Assembly: GCA_910577195.1 (NCBI GenBank)
Contig: CAJTLP010000002.1
Span: 124,001-188,000, forward strand
Origin: an uncultured Eubacterium sp.
GTDB lineage: Bacteria > Bacillota > Clostridia > Oscillospirales > Acutalibacteraceae
Length of the DNA: 64,000 nt
Direction: 5' to 3'
The position numbers and the translations under genes are program-made. The notes under the pieces are model-generated. The model worked only from the letters and a program-made list of their open reading frames with translations, was not told the origin of the DNA and made no database searches. Below are positions 16,553 through 23,985 of this stretch, piece by piece. The stretch's first letter is position 1; each line of letters starts with the position of its first letter.

Positions 16553-19500
16553 ATAGAATTCCTTCGTTTCTTCGCCGTCAAGATAAAGCTCAACCTTCTT
16601 AATTTCGTTATATTTCTGAAGTCCCTTGTATGCCTTTTCAAGCTCATTTACCATTGCATTGACTTCAGCCTGAGAATATCCGCCATCGCCAAGCATCTGC
16701 TGCGCCTTTGTCATCGCTGCAGTATACTTAGCCCATGTATCAGGATAATAGTTTATATAGTTCAGCTGAAGATCGTTATACTGCTGCACAAGCAGTTCAA
16801 GTGCAGTATAATTTGTAATAACATTTACTGCACACTGTGCAGTATATCCGCCGTCATAGGTCGTACAGTAGATGATACAGTCGCCACCCTCAACAAAGGT
16901 AACAACACCGTTCTGGTCAACGGTTGCAATACTCTCATCGCTGGATGACCAGTAAACATTGGTGCAGTTTGCACCACCGACAACACCTACAGGCTTAGGT
17001 GTAACCGTTGCTTTTATTGTCGCCGTTTCACCGATTTTACCGCCTGTTATCTGCTCCTTATCAAGGCTTACACCTGTTACAGGTGTTCTTGCAAATGAAA
17101 GGAACACGCTGTCACTCGACTCGTTACCCATAAAGTCTGTTACCGTACAGGTAATGATTGCTGAGCAAGCATTATTTGATGAAGGCTTGCATACACCGTT
17201 TTTATCAACTGTAATACCATCATTTGATGAAGTCCATTTGATATCGCTGTACATAGCCTCAAGCGGCTTGATTCTGTAGTTAAAATCAACGCTGTATTTA
17301 GTGTAATTTGTAGTTGCACCTACATTAACTGTAATATGATCATTCTCAAGTTCGTTGTTTTTGGAATCAAGAATCTGTACACCTGCCAGACCAATGAATC
17401 CGCCGATCTTGTAGAAAGCATATAAAAGCTCGTTTGCACGTGTATCACAGGACGCCTGAGATGCCATTAGCTCATCATAAAGAACATAATAAGCCAGATC
17501 CAGCTTCTTCATATACTGATTATAGAGCGTTCTGTTTTCCGTTGTTCTCTTTACAAAGGTATTGTCACAGATATTTACTATCTTTTCCAGTCTTTCCTTA
17601 TCAGGGTAAACGGTTACCTGACAGGTGTCAACGATTCCGCCGTCAGCTGTTACACAGTAAAGAGTTGCCACACCTACATCGTGACCTGTAAGTACTGCAC
17701 TGCTTTTATCATCACCCTTTGATTCAACCGTAAAAACGGATTCATCACTTGAATACCAATTACAATTATAGCAGGCAGAATATTCACCGTCATTATTACC
17801 GCCAAAGGTAGGTGTATGCGTTGCTTCAGCCTGATAACCATTTACAATTTCAATTGCATCCTGATCAATTTTGTTATCCGTAACATAGTTTTTACTTACA
17901 CAAATTGTAATGACATTTGATTTGATTCGTCCGTCCTCAGATGTAGCATAAACATCAAAAGTAAATGCACTTTCGTGGAATGCATCTCTTGTTATGGCGG
18001 CAGTATGTGTTCCGTTTGAAATATCAGTCGAAATATTACTTCCGTCAACAACCCACTTTAATTCCTGATTTGATGCATTTTCAGGATAAACCGCTGCCGA
18101 AAGAACTGCACCCAAGCCTTCATATTGCGTCGAAGCCTTAACCGTTGCATATGTATATTCTTTACCCTCAATAGTAACAACCTTTGGCTCACCATTCAGA
18201 CTGGCCAATGTTCCTTTGGCTCCGTCAACTTTAATTTTAATATCATCAATCGGTATACCATTTGTTACTTCATACGTTCTGATAAAGGATGAAATTTCGT
18301 AAAATCTGTCACTGGTCAGCGGATATCCTGTTACGGCTTTAACGACAATGGTACATTTACCTCCGTCATTAACCACATAATGTCCTTTGGAGTCAATCGT
18401 TCCGATTCCGTCGGTTGCCGGATTTTCGCTGTCTGCCCAGATATATACAGGGTTGCCCTCTTCGTCTGTTCCGCTCTGAATACCCCAAGTCACAGTCAAT
18501 ATATCGGAATCCGCAACACGCTTAGGATAAACGGTATATGTATAATCCGTTTCTTCTCCCATTTCAAGATAATTTTTACCCTGAATTTCCACATCTGAAA
18601 GGTATTGACCCATTTTACCACCGGTTACGGTTATCGTGTATGGTTTTGTAACATTATTCGCAGCAGAGGTCGCATAGATTGTACAGGACTGCTTTGAAAG
18701 AGCGCCCAACGCACCGCCTGCGTCTCGACCGGTAATAACACCGGTTTCAGGATCAACGCTTGCAATAGAAGGATCAGATGATGTCCAAGTGATATCACTT
18801 GTATCACCCACCTCAGGCTGGACATTTGTGATAGAAAGCTGAATCTGTGAGCCTTCTGTTACATTGGCCGGTCCTTCAATTGAGAAATCTGTAATCGGCT
18901 GCGCTTCAACAACATTGAAAGTAATTGTATCATTATATACAAACTGAAGAACAAGGTTGCTTATAATTTCAACAGCTGTTGCTGTAAGCTGAACCGGATC
19001 TGCAGCATCTCCTGCAATATCCTTTATCGCAAAGCATACATCAAGAATAGCCCTGAGTACATTTCTGTTGATATCAAGTCCGATATACTTAATAAGTATA
19101 TCCGCAACCTTATCAGTATTTATCGTGCCGGTATTTTCCAGCTTATAAATATAATTTACCATCTCAAGGATACCCTGAATAATCTGTTCGGTATCAGGCG
19201 ATACCATAATGGTTACTGTACCGGTATTCTTAAAGGTGACAAGACCGCTGTCATCAACAGTAGCAACAACCTTTCCTTTATCAAAGATTGAGGAACTTTT
19301 AACAGAATAAACAACTCCGTATTTAAGTCTTACAGGAGTAGTAACTGCACTGAGCTGAACCTTAGAGCCAACTGCTACCGTTGTATTTATCTGGGATTTA
19401 TTTGTAATATGGGTACCGTTTGGCAAAAAGTTCGCGTACCATTCTTCGTTTTTAGTTACACAAATCTGAACAAAATCATCATCAAGAAGCGTTCCACCAG

Positions 19501-20125
19501 CATCATAAAGCGAAACATGAATATTGGAATTTATATTATCAAGATAATATCTGAGAGAGTCTATAAGCTCACCTTTATATGAGTCAACCCACTTTGCAAG
19601 GGGAGAATCAGAGCCGAAGAGCCCCTCAACAACAGCTATAATCGCCTCCGTATCCATTGTATCGACATTGACATATTCATTGAAAAGTGCTTTTTCAATA
19701 ACGGTTGCCATGATACTGCCGACAAGAGGAATGGTTTTAACCTCATTATCAATCCACGTATGTATTACAGCACCCTTTGAAGAGTCAAATGCCTTAACTA
19801 CGCCCTCCTGTGTAACATCAACAAGAGTAGGTGTTTCACTATACCATTTAATATAGCTGTTATCAGGCATTTCGTTATCAATGAACTTATAGGTAAGTTT
19901 AAGCTCATCACCCTCCGTCATATATTCAATATACTTGGTAACGCCGTCTTCCTGAAATTTAGGCACAGATGTATCCGTGTCCTTATAGAAAAGTGTAAGA
20001 CCCCAATCTTCCAATTTTCCGTCATCCGCAGCAAAAGCTGTGGCTGCAGGCAATACACCTGTGAACGCCATAAGAACTGCCAGGATTATGCTTATAATCC
20101 TTTTTTTCACCGTTACTCGTCCCAT
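16550..20125 (-). CDS. Giant secreted Ig-like (Big_2) / FIVAR repeat surface protein, N-terminal part
   Basis: 1191 residues before the TAG. It begins MGRVTVKKRIISIILAVLMA with a signal peptide cleaved near AFA-AD (about 32). After an N-terminal region come Big_2-type Ig domains, each ending with variants of WTSSDPSIASVDPETGVITG, and two helical FIVAR-like modules (about 900-960 and 1110-1165; KYTAAMTKAQQMLGDGGYSQAEVNAMVNELEKAYKGLQ). Such proteins are exported adhesins or carbohydrate-contact proteins; no catalytic motif is seen. AAAGGA precedes the ATG, and a TTGCAA/TATAAT promoter lies 70 bases upstream. It heads the operon with the LRR/dockerin-like protein. Without the C-terminal half it lacks any wall anchor. 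Confidence 0.82.
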   Translation of the reverse strand: MGRVTVKKRIISIILAVLMAFTGVLPAATAFAADDGKLEDWGLTLFYKDTDTSVPKFQEDGVTKYIEYMTEGDELKLTYKFIDNEMPDNSYIKWYSETPTLVDVTQEGVVKAFDSSKGAVIHTWIDNEVKTIPLVGSIMATVIEKALFNEYVNVDTMDTEAIIAVVEGLFGSDSPLAKWVDSYKGELIDSLRYYLDNINSNIHVSLYDAGGTLLDDDFVQICVTKNEEWYANFLPNGTHITNKSQINTTVAVGSKVQLSAVTTPVRLKYGVVYSVKSSSIFDKGKVVATVDDSGLVTFKNTGTVTIMVSPDTEQIIQGILEMVNYIYKLENTGTINTDKVADILIKYIGLDINRNVLRAILDVCFAIKDIAGDAADPVQLTATAVEIISNLVLQFVYNDTITFNVVEAQPITDFSIEGPANVTEGSQIQLSITNVQPEVGDTSDITWTSSDPSIASVDPETGVITGRDAGGALGALSKQSCTIYATSAANNVTKPYTITVTGGKMGQYLSDVEIQGKNYLEMGEETDYTYTVYPKRVADSDILTVTWGIQSGTDEEGNPVYIWADSENPATDGIGTIDSKGHYVVNDGGKCTIVVKAVTGYPLTSDRFYEISSFIRTYEVTNGIPIDDIKIKVDGAKGTLASLNGEPKVVTIEGKEYTYATVKASTQYEGLGAVLSAAVYPENASNQELKWVVDGSNISTDISNGTHTAAITRDAFHESAFTFDVYATSEDGRIKSNVITICVSKNYVTDNKIDQDAIEIVNGYQAEATHTPTFGGNNDGEYSACYNCNWYSSDESVFTVESKGDDKSSAVLTGHDVGVATLYCVTADGGIVDTCQVTVYPDKERLEKIVNICDNTFVKRTTENRTLYNQYMKKLDLAYYVLYDELMASQASCDTRANELLYAFYKIGGFIGLAGVQILDSKNNELENDHITVNVGATTNYTKYSVDFNYRIKPLEAMYSDIKWTSSNDGITVDKNGVCKPSSNNACSAIITCTVTDFMGNESSDSVFLSFARTPVTGVSLDKEQITGGKIGETATIKATVTPKPVGVVGGANCTNVYWSSSDESIATVDQNGVVTFVEGGDCIIYCTTYDGGYTAQCAVNVITNYTALELLVQQYNDLQLNYINYYPDTWAKYTAAMTKAQQMLGDGGYSQAEVNAMVNELEKAYKGLQKYNEIKKVELYLDGEETKEFY

Positions 20126-20193
20126 AATAAATTCCTTTCATATTCCCATATACAAATATAACTATCCTATTTTAGTAAACTATTTGTATATAA

Positions 20194-20222
20194 ATTATAT
20201 ACTTTTTGAAAAATAATTGCAA
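20194..20222 (-). promoter_or_regulatory. Promoter of the surface-protein operon
   Basis: Minus-strand TTGCAA (20222-20217) and TATAAT (20199-20194) with 17 bases between, about 70 bases upstream of the ATG. The rest of 20126-20453 is AT-rich and contains only a 12-bp palindrome AACCTTAAGGTT at 20358-20369 of unknown role. Confidence 0.72.
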
Positions 20223-20453
20223 TATTTCTACTTTAGTTATAATTACCAAACTTTATTGAATATGTTTGTCCATTATAACTAAAGAATCTGCAAAATATGA
20301 CGTTTTAACAAAAAATGTTCATTATTTATTAAATTGTTTTTTATTCAAAACAAATGCAACCTTAAGGTTACATTATGAAAACCGGTATTCGATTGCTATT
20401 TAATACCGTATTTAATATGATTAATTTAGGCAATAAGAAACAGAGGTGATTTT

Positions 20454-20749
20454 ATGAAATTTAATGAGAATATAAGAAACCTGAGAAGAGAAACGGATTG
20501 TTCACCACATCTGCTCAGATTGATGTAACGGCTGTTGAAAGCGGATACGTTTATATCGACGACGGTGATACGATTACAAAAGAGGAAATGCTTGAGGCTT
20601 TCAATCCGGGTTACTTTATCCTTTTTGAAAGCAATTATATCTTTGATGAATTTTCAGATCAGGGACATAAAAATCCAACCGATATCTCCTTTGAAATCTA
20701 TGAAAATGTTCCAATTCAAATTACAGAATCCAAACAAAAACAAAACTGA
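20454..20749 (+). pseudogene. Remnant of an XRE-type regulator gene, frame broken
   Basis: GAGGTGAT and ATG at 20454 start MKFNENIRNLRRET, the typical first helix of Clostridia XRE regulators. The frame then stops at 20526 after 24 codons. A second frame, shifted by two bases, is open from 20498 to 20749 and encodes IDVTAVESGYVYIDDGDTITKEEMLEAF... ending in ESKQKQN, with no recognised domain. The recognition helices of the HTH are absent, so this looks like a deletion-plus-frameshift relic rather than a working gene. The alternative is a real, unrelated 80-residue protein starting at TTG 20498, which lacks a ribosome site. Confidence 0.5.
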
Positions 20750-20870
20750 CTCCGTTTGAAAAACGAAATCAGTTTGTTACTTAACAATTTAATTTTCTGC
20801 ATCAAGTAGGGTCTTTTTGTACTGTCTGCACAATCCGGGGCTGTTCAGATGTTATAGATAGTGTCTTTTT

Positions 20871-21170
20871 TTATTTCATAAATTTATCAATTGCATTATT
20901 CAGCTCATCAAGCATTTCGTCATCGCCGTCCTCAACAGCATGAACAATACAGTGTTCAAGGTGATCCTTCAGTATCAGCTTTCCAGTATTATTAATTGCT
21001 GATTTAACTGCAGCAAGCTGAACAAGCACCTCAGAGCAATCCTCGCCATCATCAACCATCCGCTTTACCTTTTGCAAATGTCCGATTGCTCTGGCAAGGC
21101 GGTTTGATACTTCCTTCGTGTGTTTATGGTCGTGGTTATGCTTGTGCTGATGTGTATGTGCTTCGCTCAT
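20871..21170 (-). CDS. csoR: CsoR-family metal-sensing repressor with His-rich N-terminus
   Basis: A 99-residue all-helical DUF156 repressor. The ligand triad is Cys45, His70 and Cys74, the exact spacing (25 and 4) of the Cu(I)-binding Cys-His-Cys set in CsoR. Nickel/cobalt RcnR and persulfide CstR differ at these positions. The N-terminal 18 residues are an extra histidine tail (HTHQHKHNHDHKH), which may add Ni/Co/Zn binding. Metal binding would release the operator. The ATG overlaps the stop of metY (ATGA), so the two genes are translationally coupled. A copper exporter is not next to it; the neighbour is a sulfur-assimilation gene, which is odd. Confidence 0.85.
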   Translation of the reverse strand: MSEAHTHQHKHNHDHKHTKEVSNRLARAIGHLQKVKRMVDDGEDCSEVLVQLAAVKSAINNTGKLILKDHLEHCIVHAVEDGDDEMLDELNNAIDKFMK

Positions 21171-22435
21171 ATTTTATCAAGTGCCTGCTGAATGTCGGCA
21201 ATAATATCGTCAGCATCCTCGATACCAACACTGAAACGCACAAGGTCAGGACTTACGCCGCATTCCTCAAGCTGCTCGTCGGTCAGCTGACGATGGGTTG
21301 TTGATGCAGGATGCAGACAACAGGTACGTGCATCTGCAACGTGCGTAACAATTGCAGCAAGCTTTAATGAATCCATAAACACGGTGGCAGCCTCTCTGCC
21401 GCCCTTGATACCAAAGGATACTACACCGCAGGTGCCCTTTGGCATATATTTCTGAGCAAGTGCATACTGCTCATCGTCAGGGAGCATTGCACATTTTACC
21501 CAGTTAATCTTATCATTATTTTTCAGATACTCTGCAACCTTCTTCGCATTTTCGCAGTGACGCTCAACTCTGAGATGAAGAGTTTCAAGTCCTACGTTAA
21601 GTAAAAATGCATTCTGCGGAGCAGGGATTGAACCTAAATCACGCATAAGCTGAACTGTAGCCTTTGTGATATAAGCGCCCTTGCCGAAGGTATCGGTATA
21701 AGTAATACCGTGATAGCTGTCATCAGGCGTTGTGAGACCCGGGAATTTATCATTCTGTGTCCAGTCAAAATTACCGCTGTCCACAATAGCACCGCCGATT
21801 GTTGATGCGTGACCCTCCATATATTTTGTTGTGGAATGGGTAACGATATCACATCCGAACTCAAACGGACGGCAGTTAATCGGTGTTGCGAAGGTATTGT
21901 CAATAATAAGCGGTACACCATTTGCGTGTGCAACCTTAGCAAATCTTTCAATATCAAGAATATCAAGGCTCGGATTGGAAATCGTTTCACCGAACACAGC
22001 CTTTGTATTCGGCTTGAATGCTGCCTGAATTTCCTCCTCACTCGCCTGAGGACTTACAAAAGTAAAGTCAATACCAAGCTTTCTCATTGTTACATTGAAC
22101 AGATTGAATGTTCCGCCGTAAATTGCGGATGATGAAACAATATGGTCGCCTGCCTGTGCAATATTGAAAACAGCATAAAAGTTTGCTGCCTGACCTGATG
22201 ATGTGAGCATACCTGCCACACCGCCCTCAAGCATAGCTATTTTCTGTGCTGCATAATCACAGGTAGGATTCTGCAGACGAGAGTAGAAATAGCCTGACGC
22301 CTTAAGGTCAAACAAATCACCCATTTCCTCGCTTGAATCGTATTTATATGTTGTGCTCTGTACAATAGGGATTACTCTCGGCTCGCCGTTTTTCGGCTCA
22401 TATCCACCCTGTACACAAATTGAATTAATGTTCAT
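21167..22435 (-). CDS. metY: O-acetylhomoserine sulfhydrylase
   Basis: A 422-residue PLP enzyme of the Cys/Met metabolism family. It condenses O-acetylhomoserine with sulfide to homocysteine (cytosol, methionine synthesis). Visible landmarks are YSRLQNPTCDYAAQKIAMLEGG, SSGQAANFYAVFN, SSAIYGGTFNLFN, ETISNPSLDILDI, VPLIIDNTFATP and the PLP-lysine segment THSTTKYMEGHAS. Length and the motif spacing fit MetY rather than MetB or MetC (about 380). AAGGAGGAAAACC precedes the ATG. It is the first gene of a pair with csoR. A 15-base palindrome AATAGTTAAACTATT (22457-22471) in the leader could be an operator. Confidence 0.92.
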   Translation of the reverse strand: MNINSICVQGGYEPKNGEPRVIPIVQSTTYKYDSSEEMGDLFDLKASGYFYSRLQNPTCDYAAQKIAMLEGGVAGMLTSSGQAANFYAVFNIAQAGDHIVSSSAIYGGTFNLFNVTMRKLGIDFTFVSPQASEEEIQAAFKPNTKAVFGETISNPSLDILDIERFAKVAHANGVPLIIDNTFATPINCRPFEFGCDIVTHSTTKYMEGHASTIGGAIVDSGNFDWTQNDKFPGLTTPDDSYHGITYTDTFGKGAYITKATVQLMRDLGSIPAPQNAFLLNVGLETLHLRVERHCENAKKVAEYLKNNDKINWVKCAMLPDDEQYALAQKYMPKGTCGVVSFGIKGGREAATVFMDSLKLAAIVTHVADARTCCLHPASTTHRQLTDEQLEECGVSPDLVRFSVGIEDADDIIADIQQALDKI

Positions 22436-22456
22436 TGGTTTTCCTCCTTGATATAG

Positions 22457-22471
22457 AATAGTTAAACTATT
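22457..22471. promoter_or_regulatory. Palindrome upstream of metY
   Basis: Perfect dyad AATAGTT-A-AACTATT between the upstream repeat element and the metY ribosome site. It is an operator candidate only; no known consensus is matched. Confidence 0.4.
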
Positions 22472-22503
22472 GTTTAGTTAATCAATAATGTTATTGATAT
22501 TTC

Positions 22504-22565
22504 GTAGGGGCAGGTTTCCACGCCTGCCCACTTCATATTAGGAGGGCACTGAGACCCTCCCCTAC
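22504..22565. repeat. GTAGGGG...CCCCTAC palindromic element, copy 5
   Basis: Two hairpins, GGGGCAGG / CCTGCCC and GGAGGG / CCCTCC, between GTAGGGG and CCCCTAC, preceded by GTTATTGATATTTC as in copies 1 and 3. Confidence 0.7.
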
Positions 22566-22577
22566 ATTAAACAATAA

Positions 22578-23786
22578 TTAGTCCTCAAGAAAATGCTTCA
22601 TTATACTTGGACCATGCTCAACAAAATTACCTGTTGCCTTAGCGGTTTCCTCATTAATCGTATCAACTCCGATAATCTCATTATTCTTATGATAAATCAG
22701 ATAAGGAACAGGGTCACTTGCGTGAGTACGTGTCACAATCGGTGTCGGATGATCAGGGAGAATCATAATCTTATAATCATCAAACTTTTCGAGTCCCTTG
22801 AAGAGAATCGGAAGAACTCTCTCGTCAATCATCTCAATGGCACGAACCTTATTTTCAGGCTCATTTCTGTGACCGCATTCATCAGGTGCTTCAAAGTGAA
22901 TGTACACCAAATCATTTCTTTCCAGCAAATCAAGAGCCGCGTTTGCCTTGCCTTCAAAGTTGGTGTCAATATATCCGGTTGCACCCTCAACCTCAGCAAC
23001 CTCCATTTTAGCACAGCCGCCGATACCCTTGATAAGGTCAACAGCTGATACAACAGCACCCTTGATGCCATAGATTTCTTCAAATGGTGAAAGTGCAGGA
23101 CGCTTGCCCTCACCCCAAAGCCAGATTGAGTTAGCAGGTCTTTTGCCGGCTGCCTTTCTTGCGATATTCACAGGGTGATCCTTAAGCAAATCATATGATT
23201 TTTTCATCAGCTCAATAAGCGGCTGAGCGTTTTCAGCTGTTGAAAGATGCTCGGTAATTACCTTGCCTGTAATATCGTGAGGCGGTGTCATTTTACCGAG
23301 ATCGGTTGTGCCGTTATCCCAGATAAGGCAGTGGCGGTATGATACACCGGGATAGAATTTGAATTCATCTGTTCCCAGCTTTTCATCGATAAACTTAATA
23401 AGAATTTCTGCCTCTTCCGTTGAAATATCATCAGCACAGTAATCCTCAATTGTTTTTTCCTCATAAGGCAAATCGTCCTCTGAAAGAGTCACAAGATTTG
23501 TCCTGAGTGAAACATCTGTCGGCTTCATATCAATGCCGATTGACGCAGCCTCCAGCGGACTTCTGCCTGTGTAATACTTCATTGGGTCAAAGCCCATAAC
23601 ACTCATATTTGCAACATCACTTCCCGGCTTTAAGCCTTCAGCAACTGTTCTGATGAGACCAACCTCAGCCTTTGATGCAAGCATATCCATATTCGGCTTT
23701 TTTGCACACATCATAGGTGTTTTTCCGTCAAGTGCAGGTACAGGATAGTCAGCCATTCCATCATATAATACTACAACGTATTTCAA
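22578..23786 (-). CDS. apgM: ApgM-type cofactor-independent phosphoglycerate mutase (or related phosphotransferase)
   Basis: A 402-residue alkaline-phosphatase-superfamily enzyme of the archaeal-type 2,3-bisphosphoglycerate-independent mutase group. It opens KYVVVLYDGMADYPVPALDGKTPM (metal Asp), has AEGLKPGSDVANMSVMGFDP (the catalytic serine region), YTGRSPLEAASIGI, YIHFEAPDECGHRNEP and the metal site ILPDHPTPIVTRTHASDPVP. It interconverts 3- and 2-phosphoglycerate in glycolysis, but a homoserine kinase role is known for related bacterial proteins, and metY (homoserine-derived substrate) is nearby. The start is TTG at 23786 with GGAGG seven bases upstream; an upstream in-frame start at 23843 lacks a site. 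Confidence 0.85.
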   Translation of the reverse strand: MKYVVVLYDGMADYPVPALDGKTPMMCAKKPNMDMLASKAEVGLIRTVAEGLKPGSDVANMSVMGFDPMKYYTGRSPLEAASIGIDMKPTDVSLRTNLVTLSEDDLPYEEKTIEDYCADDISTEEAEILIKFIDEKLGTDEFKFYPGVSYRHCLIWDNGTTDLGKMTPPHDITGKVITEHLSTAENAQPLIELMKKSYDLLKDHPVNIARKAAGKRPANSIWLWGEGKRPALSPFEEIYGIKGAVVSAVDLIKGIGGCAKMEVAEVEGATGYIDTNFEGKANAALDLLERNDLVYIHFEAPDECGHRNEPENKVRAIEMIDERVLPILFKGLEKFDDYKIMILPDHPTPIVTRTHASDPVPYLIYHKNNEIIGVDTINEETAKATGNFVEHGPSIMKHFLED

Positions 23787-23867
23787 AATAATTCCTCCAA
23801 GTTTGAATAATGTCCTCTCGGCGATGTGCGTATAAGTGCGCACGCCGACACAACAGAGGGGGTTCTT

Positions 23868-23942
23868 AGGGGGAATAGGTGTATACCTTCCCCCTGAGTC
23901 GTTTTCTTGGTACCGTTCTTTTGCGACACAAAAGAATGGTAC
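23868..23942. repeat. Pair of strong intergenic hairpins
   Basis: First dyad: AGGGGGAATAGGT / ACCTTCCCCCT (23868-23895). Second: GTACCGTTCTTTTG / CAAAAGAATGGTAC (23910-23942), 14 bp with one G-T pair. They lie between purL and apgM, differ from the GTAGGGG family, and look like a second dispersed element type; only one copy is in this window. Confidence 0.55.
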
Positions 23943-23985
23943 ATCTCTGCGTTAGCAGAAAAATTTGTAATTCTGATGCGATTAC

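Noticed and set aside
16340..16948. 202-codon open frame antisense to the giant surface protein
   Set aside because: It is a shadow frame created by the skewed codon use of the repeat gene; no start site, and it would cross the TAG region only by chance.
20358..20369. Palindrome AACCTTAAGGTT as a MerR-type operator
   Set aside because: No MerR gene is near and the flanking -35/-10 spacing does not fit a 19-20 bp MerR promoter.
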